DNA of 64,000 nt from NCBI RefSeq assembly GCF_046348265.1, contig NZ_JAXMEO010000005.1; one strand, given 5' to 3'. Made by a program: the position numbers and the translations under genes. Under the pieces are notes generated by a model. It searched no databases, was not told the DNA's origin, and saw only the letters and a list, made by a program, of their open reading frames with translations. Within the stretch, counting starts at the first letter, position 1; each line of letters starts with the position of its first letter. This DNA is from Pelomonas sp937871895 (GTDB lineage Bacteria > Pseudomonadota > Gammaproteobacteria > Burkholderiales > Burkholderiaceae_C). Positions 26,419 to 35,388 of this stretch are shown here, piece after piece.

Positions 26419-27672
26419 CTACTCGGCGTCGGGCGCCTTGCGCGCCGAGCCCTTGACGAGGTCGAAGCGGAACAGCCGGCACTCGATGGGGCCGTTCCAC
26501 ATTGGCACGCGGCGCGACTCCTTGAGCCGCATCTTGCTCGGCAACTTCATGTCGGGGCTCAGCATCCAGGCCGTCCAGCCGGCTTCGTGCTGGGTGTACT
26601 GGCGCTTCCAGTGCGCGGCGAGGCGCGGGAAGAAATCGTCGCCCCCGTCGCGCTCCTCACTGCCGCCCGCATCACGTGTGAGTGCAGCTTTGCCGCGCAC
26701 CTCGATGCGCTCGCCATAAGGCGGGTTCATCAGGATGCTGCCGCGCAGGCTCTCGGGCAGCTGCGGCGCGGGGCGCTCCAGCGCATCGCCGCCATTGAAC
26801 TGGATGTATTGCGCCACGCCCGCGCGCTCGGCATTGCGGCGCGCGAAATCGACCATGCGGAAGGCGACGTCAGACGCATAGATGGGCACGGCGGGCGGAT
26901 GGATTCGGGCACGGGCCGCTTGCGTCATCTCGCCCCAGGCGCCGCGCAGTTGCTGGAAGGGCAATTGCCGCTCAAAGGCAAAGCGGCGCTGCAAGCCCGG
27001 CGCGGTGTCGGTGGCGATCAATGCCGCTTCGATGGGGATGGTGCCCGAGCCGCAGCAGGGGTCGTGCAGCGCGCTGTCACCCCGCCACTCGGCGGCGGCG
27101 AGCATGGCGGCGGCCAGGGTCTCCTTCAGCGGGGCGTCGCCCTTGTCGATGCGCCAGCCGCGCTTGAAGAGCGGCTCGCCCGAGGTGTCCACATACAGCG
27201 CCGCGCGCTCGGGGCCCACGTGCAGCACCACAGGCAGGTCGGGCCGGCTGGTGTCCACGCTGGGACGCTCGCCGGTGTGCTCGCGCAGTTGGTCGCAGAT
27301 GGCGTCCTTGATGCGCAGTGCCGCGAAGTTGAGGCTTTGCAGCGGCGAGCGCTGGGCCGTGACGTCCACGCGCAGCGTGTGCTTGGGGGTGATCCAGTCG
27401 CGCCAGTCCACGCGCAAGGCCAGCGCGTAGAGGTCGTCCTCATGCCGGTAAGGGCCTTCGATCAACTCGACCAGCACGCGCTGGCCGAGGCGGGTTTCGA
27501 GGTTGATGCGCATCGCATCTTCCAGGCTGCCTTGCAAGGCGCAACCGCCGCGCAGGGCCTGGACCTTGCTGCGCACGCCGGGCGGCAAAAAGGCCTTGAG
27601 CTCGGCTTCGAGCAGGGGTTCCACCCCGGAGGCGCAGGGGACGAAGAGGGAGAGCTTGGAGGAGGGCGGCAC
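26419..27672 (-). CDS. THUMP-domain class I RNA methyltransferase (RlmL N-half/YpsC-like)
   Basis: A 417-residue protein. The frame is open up to 27798, but an intrinsic terminator lies at 27700-27728, so the GTG at 27672 (VPPSSKLSLFVPCASGVEP) is chosen. The THUMP region is followed by an SAM-binding fold: DPCCGSGTIPIEAALIA and the catalytic ILMNPPYGERIE, the N6/N2 amino-methyltransferase motif. This matches the guanine-N2 methyltransferase half of RlmL (23S rRNA G2445) or its Gram-positive relatives. The second half of E. coli RlmL (RlmK) is absent, as is common in this order. phoD follows after 4 bp. Confidence 0.87.
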   Translation of the reverse strand: MPPSSKLSLFVPCASGVEPLLEAELKAFLPPGVRSKVQALRGGCALQGSLEDAMRINLETRLGQRVLVELIEGPYRHEDDLYALALRVDWRDWITPKHTLRVDVTAQRSPLQSLNFAALRIKDAICDQLREHTGERPSVDTSRPDLPVVLHVGPERAALYVDTSGEPLFKRGWRIDKGDAPLKETLAAAMLAAAEWRGDSALHDPCCGSGTIPIEAALIATDTAPGLQRRFAFERQLPFQQLRGAWGEMTQAARARIHPPAVPIYASDVAFRMVDFARRNAERAGVAQYIQFNGGDALERPAPQLPESLRGSILMNPPYGERIEVRGKAALTRDAGGSEERDGGDDFFPRLAAHWKRQYTQHEAGWTAWMLSPDMKLPSKMRLKESRRVPMWNGPIECRLFRFDLVKGSARKAPDAE

Positions 27673-27699
27673 GGGCGGGATTGTCGCCGCCTGACTGCA

Positions 27700-27728
27700 A
27701 TAAAAAGAGCCCGCCGGGTGGCGGGCTC
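27700..27728 (-). terminator. Intrinsic terminator between chemoreceptor and methyltransferase genes
   Basis: GAGCCCGCC / GGCGGGCTC stem with a 4-nt loop, followed on the minus strand by TTTTTATTG. It lies ~230 bp after the chemoreceptor stop and just before the methyltransferase start. Confidence 0.75.
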
Positions 27729-27960
27729 GAAGACTTCGAAGTGCGCTTTTGTTGGAGGTGCTTGGGCGACCGGGAGGGTGTTGCGAGGCTCGCTGCACGC
27801 CCGTCCTTGCCGCTTGCTCTCTCTATATCAGGATCCATGCCAAGCGCCCAACTCCTTGGGCTCACAAGGGGTTAGCGGCGTTGGCCGACGCGCGCCGCGG
27901 TGCGTTGTCGCCTTTGCCGACACCCGCAGGCGCGGGGGCCGGGGGCGAAAGCGGATGCAC

Positions 27961-29511
27961 TCAGCCGTGGCCCCGGGCGAGGCGGAATACGCCCACCGTC
28001 TCCACCAGATGGTTGGCCTGCTGCTGCAGGCTCTCTGAAGCGGAGGCGCTCTCCTCAACCAGGGCGGCGTTTTGCTGCGTGACCTGGTCCAGTTGGCCGA
28101 CCGCCTGGTTGATCTGGGCGATGCCGCGCGTCTGCTCCTGCGTGGCGGCGCTGATCTCGGCAATCAGACTGCTGACCTTCTGTACCTGATCGACGATCTC
28201 GGTCATGGTGACGCCGGCATCGGCCACCAGCGAGCTGCCGGTCTCGACGTTCTCCATGCTGGCACCGATGAGGGTCTTGATCTCGCGCGCGGCTTGGGCC
28301 GAGCGCTGCGCCAGGGCCCGCACTTCGGCGGCCACGACGGCAAAGCCCCGCCCTTGCTCGCCGGCCCGGGCCGCCTCGACGGCTGCGTTCAGCGCCAGGA
28401 TGTTGGTCTGGAACGCGATGCCGTCGATCACGCCGATGATGTCGGTGATCTTGCGCGAGCTTTGCTGGATGGCGCTCATGGTCTCGACCACCTGGGCCAC
28501 CACCGAGCCGCCCTTGGCCGCCGATTCACTGGCTTGGCCGGCCAGGGTCGAGGCGCTTTGCGCGGTGTCGGCGGTGTTGCGCACGGTGGAGGTCAGCTCC
28601 TCCATCGAGGCAGCGGTCTGTTCGAGGTTGGCGGCCTGCTGCTCGGTGCGCTGGCTCAGGTCCGAGTTGCCGGCCACGATCTCGACGGTCGCCGTCTGCA
28701 TGGTCTCGGCCGAGGCGCGCACGGTCTGCATGATGCGGCTCAGGTCGCCATTGACGGCATGCAGCGCGTGCATCAGCCGGCCGATCTCGTCGTTCGAGTG
28801 CTCGTGGATTTCGCGCGAGAGGTCGCCTTCGGCGATGGACTGGGCGATGGACACCGCCTCGGCCAGTGGCCGCGTGATGCTGAGCTGGATGCGCCAGGCC
28901 ACCGAGCCGCCCACCAGCAGTGCGGCGAGCGACAGCCCGATGATCAGCCACACCGAGACGCGGTAGCTGGCGGTGGCCGCTTCGTCGCGCCGGCTTGAGG
29001 AGACCTTGATGCTGTCGATCACCTCGTCCAGCGCTTTGACGTGAGCCACCTGGGCGGGGCGCAGCTGGTCGCGGATCATGGCCGAGGCCCCGGCCATGTC
29101 GTCGCTCATGGTCAGGTCGACGATCTTTTCGATCATGCCTTTGGTAGCGGCCAGCGCGCTGGCGGCGCGGGCCAAGGCGTCACGCGTGGCAGGTTCGTTC
29201 TGCACCAGTGCGGCCAGGCTTTCCGAGGTCTTTTCGTAGTCAGCGCGGGCCGCCTTCATCAGGTCGAACTCCTTCTTCTTGAAGGCCATGTCGTCCTGCA
29301 TGATCACGTCGCGGATGGTCACGCTCTGGTAGCGCGCCAAGTCTCTGAGTTTGCTGGCCAGGCGTTCCGGCGCTTCGCCGGTGACGGCGGCCAGGTCAGA
29401 CTTGAGCGAGGCCAGGCGGCCAAGCGACAGCATGCTGATGATGCCGAGCAGGATCAGCACGGTGGCAAAGCCGGCCGCGAGGCGGTGTCCGACTTTGAGG
29501 GAATTGAGCAT
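27961..29511 (-). CDS. Methyl-accepting chemotaxis protein
   Basis: A 516-residue chemoreceptor from ATG 29511 (AGGAG 6 nt upstream). The N-terminus MLNSLKVGHRLAAGFATVLIL is a membrane anchor, followed by a four-helix-bundle-type periplasmic domain (~residues 35-190) and a second helix VWLIIGLSLAALLVGGSVAW. HAMP and signalling domains follow. The hairpin tip is DGIAFQTNILALNAAVEAARAG in substance, with RGFAVVAAEVRALAQRSA after it. The domain binds CheA/CheW. A gene for a small periplasmic PDC-like protein lies 58 bp upstream on the same strand, suggesting a shared signal. No CheB/CheR docking pentapeptide is seen at the C-terminus. Confidence 0.95.
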   Translation of the reverse strand: MLNSLKVGHRLAAGFATVLILLGIISMLSLGRLASLKSDLAAVTGEAPERLASKLRDLARYQSVTIRDVIMQDDMAFKKKEFDLMKAARADYEKTSESLAALVQNEPATRDALARAASALAATKGMIEKIVDLTMSDDMAGASAMIRDQLRPAQVAHVKALDEVIDSIKVSSSRRDEAATASYRVSVWLIIGLSLAALLVGGSVAWRIQLSITRPLAEAVSIAQSIAEGDLSREIHEHSNDEIGRLMHALHAVNGDLSRIMQTVRASAETMQTATVEIVAGNSDLSQRTEQQAANLEQTAASMEELTSTVRNTADTAQSASTLAGQASESAAKGGSVVAQVVETMSAIQQSSRKITDIIGVIDGIAFQTNILALNAAVEAARAGEQGRGFAVVAAEVRALAQRSAQAAREIKTLIGASMENVETGSSLVADAGVTMTEIVDQVQKVSSLIAEISAATQEQTRGIAQINQAVGQLDQVTQQNAALVEESASASESLQQQANHLVETVGVFRLARGHG

Positions 29512-29569
29512 GTCTTGCTCCTGGGATCGGTTGTGCATCCAGCCGGGCCGCCAGCGGCCCGGCACGCTT

Positions 29570-30121
29570 TTACTTCGCGGTCACGGCGCCGTGCAGCACG
29601 CCGATGGGCTTGCCGTGGTCCAGCACCGGCGCGGACACATGCACGCTGGGCACCTGGGTCGAGGTGTCGGGTTTGACCTCGTCAGCAGCCCAAGCCTGGC
29701 CCTTGAGGGCTTGCGCGAAGACGGGGCGCGTCGCGTTGTTCCAGATCAGCGGGCGCACGCTGGCGCCAACCAGGTTGCCCTTTTGGTCGCGCAGCAGCAG
29801 CTTGTTGATGTTGTCGTCTTCCTGCTCCCACTTGGCGATCTGCAGGCTGACCTTGGACTTGAGCAGGGCCTGGATGAAGGCGTCGGAGTCCGGCAGATCG
29901 ACCCACTTGCCATTGCTCATGCCGGCATCGCCCTTGGCGTTGGCATCCTTGATGGCGGCGATCACGCCGGGGTCAGCGGCCAGCGCGACCAGGCGGGTCT
30001 TGGCCTTGTCTACCTTGGCTTGCACCTCGGGAGGCAATGCGGCGGAGGCGGTGCTGACGACGAAACCGACAGCGACGAGGGCCGTCGCGAAAAGCTTGCT
30101 GGACACGGAAGAAATGGACAT
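29570..30121 (-). CDS. Periplasmic PDC/Cache-like sensor-domain protein
   Basis: A 183-residue exported protein from ATG 30121. A signal peptide (SSKLFATALVAVGFVVSTASA) leads into a PDC-like ligand-binding fold: AFIQALLKSKVSLQIAKWEQ, LLLRDQKGNLVGASV, PSVHVSAPVLDHGKPIGVLHG. It has no transmembrane helix and no output domain, so it looks like a detached sensor domain. It precedes the chemoreceptor gene by 58 bp in the same direction. The likely role is to bind a small molecule and present it to the receptor, as periplasmic binding proteins do for Tar or Tsr. Function inferred from context. Confidence 0.75.
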   Translation of the reverse strand: MSISSVSSKLFATALVAVGFVVSTASAALPPEVQAKVDKAKTRLVALAADPGVIAAIKDANAKGDAGMSNGKWVDLPDSDAFIQALLKSKVSLQIAKWEQEDDNINKLLLRDQKGNLVGASVRPLIWNNATRPVFAQALKGQAWAADEVKPDTSTQVPSVHVSAPVLDHGKPIGVLHGAVTAK

Positions 30122-30409
30122 GGGGAGCCTCTCCTGAAAAGTTGACGCTGCGAGCGCAGGCGCCGACAACCAAGGAGAGCCATGGGGTCAACGCCCATGT
30201 GACTGCACTCTCCCTGTGCGGCGGCAACGACCTGGAGCCTTGCTCGCATGCAAATTTGAGTGTGCGGTCAGTTCGGAGGGGCTCACAAGCGAACCTGGTA
30301 AGTTGCGAGGGGGCCAATCGGTGCTTTTTGGCGGTTCAGCACCCATGACATTTGCGTGTCTGTCTTGAGCACGCGACACCTGGCTGCTAGGCAGCCCTAG
30401 GCCCTGTGA

Positions 30410-31945
30410 TCAGAGGGCTTTGCGCAGGTTGGCCGGGGCGATCTTCATCGCCTCGCGGTACTTGGCGACGGTGCGGCGCGCGCACTGGATGCCCTGCTCG
30501 TCGAGCATGCCGGCGATGGCGCTGTCTGACAGCGGCTTCTTCGCGTCTTCGGCCGCGATGAACTGCTTGATCAGCGCCCGCACGGCGGTGCTGGAGGCCT
30601 CGCCGCCGGTCTCGGTGTTGAGGCCGGAGCCGAAGAAATACTTGAGCTCGAAAGTGCCCCAGGGCGTGGCCATGTACTTGGCCGTGGTCACGCGCGAGAT
30701 GGTGGACTCGTGCAGGCCGAGTTCGTCGGCAATCTCCCGCAGCACCAGGGGCTTCATCGCCAACTCGCCATGCTGGAAGAAGCCGCGTTGGCGCTCGACG
30801 ATGGCGGTGCTGACACGCAGGATGGTCTCGAAGCGCTGCTGGATGTTCTTGATGAACCAGCGCGCCTCCTGCAGCTGGCCGCCCAGCGGCGAGTTGCTGA
30901 TGCCGCCGCGCGTGGCGCGCAGGGCGTTGGCGTAGAGCTCGTTGATGCGCAGCTTGGGCGCGACGTCGGGGTTGAGCATCACGCGGAACTCGCGGCCGCC
31001 GGGGCCGGTCTTGCGCACGATGACGTCGGGCACCACGGCGGCGGCGCTGCTGGTGGCGAAGCGGCGGCCGGGCTTGGGCTCCAAGGTGGTGATCAAGGCT
31101 TGTGCGCGGCGCAGCAGGGCCTCGTCGGCACCGGTTTCCAGCAGCAGTCGCCGCGTGTCGCGCCGCGCCATCAGCTCCAGGTGGCTGCGAGCGATGGTGG
31201 CAGCCAGTTCGCGCTCGGGGCTGGCCGGATGCGTGGCCAGCTGCAGGCACAGGCACTCGGGCAGGTCGCGAGCGCCAATGCCGGCGGGGTCCATGCTTTG
31301 CAGCCAGCGCAGCGCAATGCGCAGGTGGTCGAGCAATTCCTCGCGCGATTCGGCCGCGTCCTCGTCCTCGCCCGGCAGCAGGCTGGCGGTGATGTCTTCG
31401 AGGCTGTCTTCGAGGTAACCGTCCTCGTTGAGCGAGTCGATCAGGATCTGCAGCGCCGTGCGCTCGGCGGCGGAGAGCTGCATGCCGGCCAGCTGCTGGG
31501 CCAGGTGCTCGGCCAGGCTGATGTCGGCCGACTCGGTCTCGCCGCGCTCGCCGTCATCGTCGCCACTGCTCGATGGGCTGTTGCTCGGCAGCTCGCGGAT
31601 GCCGTCAAAGTCATCGCCCTCGGTGCCGTTGGACCAGTCCTCGCGGTCGGTGGTGCCAAAGTCCTCGGCCGCCAGCTCGCGCTCGCCAGCGGCTTCAGTG
31701 CTCGCTTCGGCGCTGTCGTTGTAGTCCGGCGCGGCGTCGTCCCGCTCGGCCGGCGCATTGCTGGCCAGCTCGGGGGTGCTGACGCTGAACTCCTCTTCGG
31801 TCTCCAGCAGCGGGTTGGTGGCGAGCATCTGCTCGACTTCCTGGTTGAGCTCCAGGGTCGAGAGCTGCAGCAACCGGATGGACTGCTGCAACTGGGGCGT
31901 CAGCGCCAGGTGCTGGCTGAGGCGGAGTTGTAGGGTGGGCTTCAT
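30410..31945 (-). CDS. rpoN: RNA polymerase sigma-54 factor
   Basis: A 511-residue sigma factor with all regions: Q/L-rich region I (MKPTLQLRLSQHLALTPQLQ), a long acidic linker with runs of Asp/Glu/Ser, the core-binding region, and the helix-turn-helix. The RpoN box is intact (ARRTVAKYRE), followed by the expected C-terminus. Sigma-54 directs transcription from -24/-12 promoters with NtrC-type activators. It is the last gene of the argS-lptB-rpoN leftward operon, 15 nt after lptB. A weak hairpin without T-tract follows near 30381-30395. Confidence 0.98.
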   Translation of the reverse strand: MKPTLQLRLSQHLALTPQLQQSIRLLQLSTLELNQEVEQMLATNPLLETEEEFSVSTPELASNAPAERDDAAPDYNDSAEASTEAAGERELAAEDFGTTDREDWSNGTEGDDFDGIRELPSNSPSSSGDDDGERGETESADISLAEHLAQQLAGMQLSAAERTALQILIDSLNEDGYLEDSLEDITASLLPGEDEDAAESREELLDHLRIALRWLQSMDPAGIGARDLPECLCLQLATHPASPERELAATIARSHLELMARRDTRRLLLETGADEALLRRAQALITTLEPKPGRRFATSSAAAVVPDVIVRKTGPGGREFRVMLNPDVAPKLRINELYANALRATRGGISNSPLGGQLQEARWFIKNIQQRFETILRVSTAIVERQRGFFQHGELAMKPLVLREIADELGLHESTISRVTTAKYMATPWGTFELKYFFGSGLNTETGGEASSTAVRALIKQFIAAEDAKKPLSDSAIAGMLDEQGIQCARRTVAKYREAMKIAPANLRKAL

Positions 31946-31960
31946 CGACGGACGCTCGCC

Positions 31961-32716
31961 CTACATTCGGAAGTGTTCGCCGAGATAAACCTTGCGAACG
32001 TCTGGATTGGCCACGATCTCATCTGGCGTGCCCTGGGCCAGCACCGTGCCCTCGCTGATGATGTAGGCGCGGTCGCAGATGCCGAGGGTCTCGCGGACGT
32101 TGTGGTCGGTGATCAGGACCCCGATGCCGCGTTCCTTGAGGAAGCCGATGATGCGCTGGATCTCCAGCACGGCGATGGGGTCCACGCCGGCAAAGGGCTC
32201 GTCCAGCAGGATGAAGCGCGGCTGCGTGGCCAGGGCCCGGGCGATCTCGACCCTGCGGCGCTCGCCGCCCGAGAGGGCCGGGGCCGGGCTGTGCCGGAGG
32301 CTTTCGATGGAGAGGTCGTGCAGCAGGCCTTCGAGCAACTCGTCGATGCGCGCCTTGGGCAGGGAGCGGCCGCGTTCGTCCTGCTGCAGCTCCAGCACCG
32401 CGCGGATGTTCTGCTCGACGCTGAGCTTGCGGAAGATCGAGGCCTCCTGCGGCAGATAGGACAGGCCCAGCCGCGCCCGGGCGTGGATGGGCAGGCGCTG
32501 CACCTCCTGGCCGTCGATGCGGATCACGCCGGCGTCTGACCGGATGAGGCCGACGATCATGTAGAAGCTGGTGGTCTTGCCGGCGCCGTTGGGGCCCAGC
32601 AGGCCGACCACCTCGCCGCTGCGCACGCTGAGGTGCACGTTCTTGACGACGCGGCGTACGCCGTAGCTCTTGGCCAGGCTCTCGGCGTCGAGGCGGCTCT
32701 CCGTCGCAGCACTCAT
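31961..32716 (-). CDS. lptB: LptB, LPS export ABC ATPase
   Basis: A 251-residue ATPase energising LPS extraction by LptFG. Walker A GPNGAGKTTSFYM, signature LSGGERRRVEIARAL, Walker B FILLDEPFAGVDP and switch His (ITDHNVRE) are present. ATG 32716 overlaps the lptA stop as TGATG; a GTG one codon earlier is less likely. rpoN follows. The lptA-lptB-rpoN order is widespread in proteobacteria. Confidence 0.97.
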   Translation of the reverse strand: MSAATESRLDAESLAKSYGVRRVVKNVHLSVRSGEVVGLLGPNGAGKTTSFYMIVGLIRSDAGVIRIDGQEVQRLPIHARARLGLSYLPQEASIFRKLSVEQNIRAVLELQQDERGRSLPKARIDELLEGLLHDLSIESLRHSPAPALSGGERRRVEIARALATQPRFILLDEPFAGVDPIAVLEIQRIIGFLKERGIGVLITDHNVRETLGICDRAYIISEGTVLAQGTPDEIVANPDVRKVYLGEHFRM

Positions 32717-33348
32717 CACGGAGCGGTCTTCGTCGGAGGGGTGAGTGTGGTGCTGGGCTGCAGCGGCAAGGGCGCTGCCGAGGCGGCTGCCTCGGCCGCT
32801 GTGGCACGCGGCATGATCACCAGCCGGGTACGGCCGGCCGGGTTGGGCGAGGCTTGCCCCCCTTCGAAGCGGAACACCTCGTTGCGGTTGTCATAGAGCA
32901 CCACGGCGCCCGAGACCTCCTCGGCCACGGCCGTGCCGCGCAGGACCTTGACCACCGCATTGCCGATGAAGCGCACGGTGTCGCTCTTGGTGTCGAACTC
33001 GACCTGATCGGCCTGGCCCTGGACGCTCTCGCCAGGTACGTCGCGCCCCTGGCTGAAGCTGACCGGCTTGCCGGTGGTGCCGCTGGCCAGCGCTTGGTGG
33101 AAGCCGTCGGCCGTGATGCGCAGGTCCACGCTCTCGGCGCGCAACTGCAGCGTGCCTTGAGAAATCACCACATTGCCGGTCAGGCGCGTGCGTTGCGAGA
33201 TCTTGTTGCCCTCGCCACCGTTGTCAGACTGGATGACGAAGGGCTGGGTCCGGTCGGTCTTGGCCGCTTGCGCGGCGGGGGCACCCCACAGCGTGGCGAG
33301 CAGGGCGGTCAGCAGGGCGGGGACCAGCAGCGGCGCGTTTCGGATCAT
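32716..33348 (-). CDS. lptA: LptA, periplasmic LPS transport protein
   Basis: A 210-residue OstA-fold protein that bridges LPS from inner to outer membrane. ATG 33348 starts MIRNAPLLVPALLTALLATL, a signal peptide. The mature beta-jellyroll has the usual segments: SDNGGEGNKISQRTRLTGNVVISQGTLQLRA is typical, then SVQGQADQVEFDTKSDTVRF. The C-terminus ends in a Pro/Ala-rich tail. The usual upstream neighbour lptC is not present; dsbA-like genes lie there instead, 56 bp away. Confidence 0.94.
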   Translation of the reverse strand: MIRNAPLLVPALLTALLATLWGAPAAQAAKTDRTQPFVIQSDNGGEGNKISQRTRLTGNVVISQGTLQLRAESVDLRITADGFHQALASGTTGKPVSFSQGRDVPGESVQGQADQVEFDTKSDTVRFIGNAVVKVLRGTAVAEEVSGAVVLYDNRNEVFRFEGGQASPNPAGRTRLVIMPRATAAEAAASAAPLPLQPSTTLTPPTKTAP

Positions 33349-33404
33349 GGCGGCACAAAAGTTGCAGACGATTCTAGGTGCGCCGCCGGTGCACCCAATC
33401 GAAT

Positions 33405-34055
33405 TCAAGCCTTGCCGCGTGCCTGTTTGATGAGGAAATCCGCAACGGCGCAGGCTTGCTGGCCCGACACTGCCTCGGCTTGCCCGGGGGCGCCGACGAT
33501 GCCCGGCCCGGTGCGCCAACGGCCCGCAATGGTGAGCTGAGGCACGCTGTCAACGCCGCTGGACTCGGCGAGCTTCAGGCCCTGCTGCGCCTTGGTCTGG
33601 ACGCCGAAGGAGTTCATGGCCTGCTTGACCCGGGCCGGGTCCTGCCCGATGCGGCCAAGGAAGGCCAGCAGCTTGTCCTCGGTGCTCAGGTCCAGGCGCT
33701 CGCGGTGGATGGCGTTGAACAGCGCTGAGTGGGTGGCGTGGGTCTGCCCCAGGCTCTCCAGCCCGTAGTAGGCCTTGGCCAGCAGCTTGAGCTGGGCCTG
33801 GGTGCCGATGGGCACGCGCCGGAAGCTGACGTCGGCCGGCAGGGTCTTGAGCCACTGTTCCAGCACCGGGTCAAACGCAAAGCAGTGCGGGCACAGGTAG
33901 AAGAAGAACTCGACGACCTCGATCTTGCCCGGCGTGCTGGGCAGGGCTTGGCCGAGGCGGATGTAGTGCTTGCCTTCAACGGGCGCGCCTTGCGCGCTGG
34001 CCAGGTCGGCCAAGGGGGCGAGGGCAAGCAGGGCGGAGAGGTCGCGGCGTTTCAT
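33405..34055 (-). CDS. DsbA-family thiol:disulfide oxidoreductase, copy B
   Basis: A 216-residue exported thioredoxin-fold protein with the DsbA active site CPHC in FFFYLCPHCFAFDP and the cis-Pro loop SVPQLTIAG. The N-terminus is a short signal-like sequence (LSALLALAPLADLASA). It introduces or reshuffles disulfides in periplasmic proteins. It is the second of two tandem dsbA genes; its ATG overlaps the stop of copy A by 4 bp. The two proteins share layout (VEFF-YxCPHC, FRRV, MNSFGV/MGV). Tandem paralogues suggest separate substrates or redox partners. Confidence 0.93.
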   Translation of the reverse strand: MKRRDLSALLALAPLADLASAQGAPVEGKHYIRLGQALPSTPGKIEVVEFFFYLCPHCFAFDPVLEQWLKTLPADVSFRRVPIGTQAQLKLLAKAYYGLESLGQTHATHSALFNAIHRERLDLSTEDKLLAFLGRIGQDPARVKQAMNSFGVQTKAQQGLKLAESSGVDSVPQLTIAGRWRTGPGIVGAPGQAEAVSGQQACAVADFLIKQARGKA

Positions 34056-34726
34056 CGGGCGGTGCGTTGGCGTTGGAGGAGGTATTCGACCACCAGCACG
34101 GCGCGGCGGCCAAGTTCGGGTTCGGGCAGGCCTTCGCCGCCGTTTTGCATGCTGGGGGCGGTGAGGAAGCGGCCGGCGACGCCGAGGCTGGGCACGCCGT
34201 CGATGTCATAGGCCTCGGCCAGTTGGTCGGCCTGCAGGCAGCGCGTGGCCACGCCCATGGACTGCCACGCCGCCTTGTACTTGGCGCTGTCCACGCCCAT
34301 GCTGGCCAGGAAGCGCGACTGTGACTCCAGGCTGTCGAGCATCTGGCCCTGGCGGTGGATGGCCGAGAAGATGCCGGGCCGCGCCTGGGGTTCCAGCCCC
34401 AAGGCCTCCAGCGCGAAGAACATGCGCTGGTGGGCCTTCATGTTGGCGCGGAACTGCACATGCACGCGCCGGAAGTTGACGTCCGCCGCCGCCTGCTTGG
34501 CCCAGTGCTCGATGACGGGCTCGAACACATAGCAGTGCGGGCAGCCGTACCAGAAGAACTCCACCACATCGATGCGCGCCGGGTCGTTCGGTGGCAGGGC
34601 CGGGCCAGTGCGCTCTTGGTAGTGGCGGCCGGGCACAGGCCCGCCCTGAGCCAGGGCGCCACCGGCGCTGAGCGCCAGACCCGCAGGGAGCAGGCCGAGC
34701 ACCAGGGGGCGACGGGGGAGGGCCAT
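34052..34726 (-). CDS. DsbA-family thiol:disulfide oxidoreductase, copy A
   Basis: A 224-residue exported protein. Signal peptide PLVLGLLPAGLALSAGGALA, active site CPHC in FFWYGCPHCYVFEP, cis-Pro in DGVPSLGVAG. Same fold as copy B. It lies 11 bp after the SPOR gene, inside the argS-rpoN operon. An association with an FtsN-like SPOR protein and LPS-transport genes suggests a role in envelope-protein folding (LptD, for instance, needs disulfides in E. coli), but that is inference. Confidence 0.93.
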   Translation of the reverse strand: MALPRRPLVLGLLPAGLALSAGGALAQGGPVPGRHYQERTGPALPPNDPARIDVVEFFWYGCPHCYVFEPVIEHWAKQAAADVNFRRVHVQFRANMKAHQRMFFALEALGLEPQARPGIFSAIHRQGQMLDSLESQSRFLASMGVDSAKYKAAWQSMGVATRCLQADQLAEAYDIDGVPSLGVAGRFLTAPSMQNGGEGLPEPELGRRAVLVVEYLLQRQRTAR

Positions 34727-34737
34727 GGCGGATCCTT

Positions 34738-35388
34738 TCAGCGCTGGACGCGGACGAGGTTGGCCTCGAAGCCGGCGCCTTCGACCTTGGTCTGCTGGGC
34801 TTCACCCTCGGCGCGGGTGTCGAAGGGGCCGATGCGCACCCGGTAGACCGTGCGGCCGGACTGCTCGCGCTCCAGCACCTTGGCGGTGAAGCCTTGCAGC
34901 GCGAGCTTGGCCTTTTGGCTCTCGGCGTCTTCGGCGCGCACATAGGCCCCGACCTGAACGAAGTAGACCGTGGGGTCGCTGCCGGCTGCCGAGGCTGCGG
35001 GCGCGGCGGACGCCGCGGCGGCTTTGGTGTCGGGCTTTGTGTCGGCCTTCGCTTCGGGTTTGGCGTCGGCCTTGTGTTCCGGCTTGGCGTCCACCTTGGC
35101 GCTTGCTGGGGCCGACGCCGTGGGCGCCGGCGCCGCCGCCCCTGCCACCACGCCGCTGGCGCTGCGGGCGGCCGCCTTGCCGGCCAACGGGGCGTTGGGG
35201 TCCCAGTTCTTGTTGCGCTCGGCCTCTGACGCGTCCTGCTCCGCCGTGCGCTGAGGCAGCTTGTTTATGAAAGGCACGGGGGCCTTGGTGATGTAGAGCG
35301 CGACCCCGAGGGCGATGGCCAGGCCAAGCAGCAGCCCGACGATCACGCCGACGAAGAACCCGCCCTTCTCCTTCTTCTCTGCCGTCAT
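34738..35388 (-). CDS. FtsN-like SPOR domain protein
   Basis: A 216-residue bitopic inner-membrane protein. A short cytoplasmic N-terminus (MTAEKKEKGG) precedes one helix (FFVGVIVGLLLGLAIALGVAL) and a long Ala/Lys/Pro/Asp linker with KPDTKA- and KADAKP-type repeats. A SPOR domain follows at the end (YFVQVGAYVRAEDAES, VYRVRIGPFDTRAEGE). SPOR domains bind denuded glycan at division sites. FtsN itself triggers septal synthesis; this is the likely FtsN of the organism. Its start overlaps the argS stop by ATGA. Confidence 0.88.
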   Translation of the reverse strand: MTAEKKEKGGFFVGVIVGLLLGLAIALGVALYITKAPVPFINKLPQRTAEQDASEAERNKNWDPNAPLAGKAAARSASGVVAGAAAPAPTASAPASAKVDAKPEHKADAKPEAKADTKPDTKAAAASAAPAASAAGSDPTVYFVQVGAYVRAEDAESQKAKLALQGFTAKVLEREQSGRTVYRVRIGPFDTRAEGEAQQTKVEGAGFEANLVRVQR

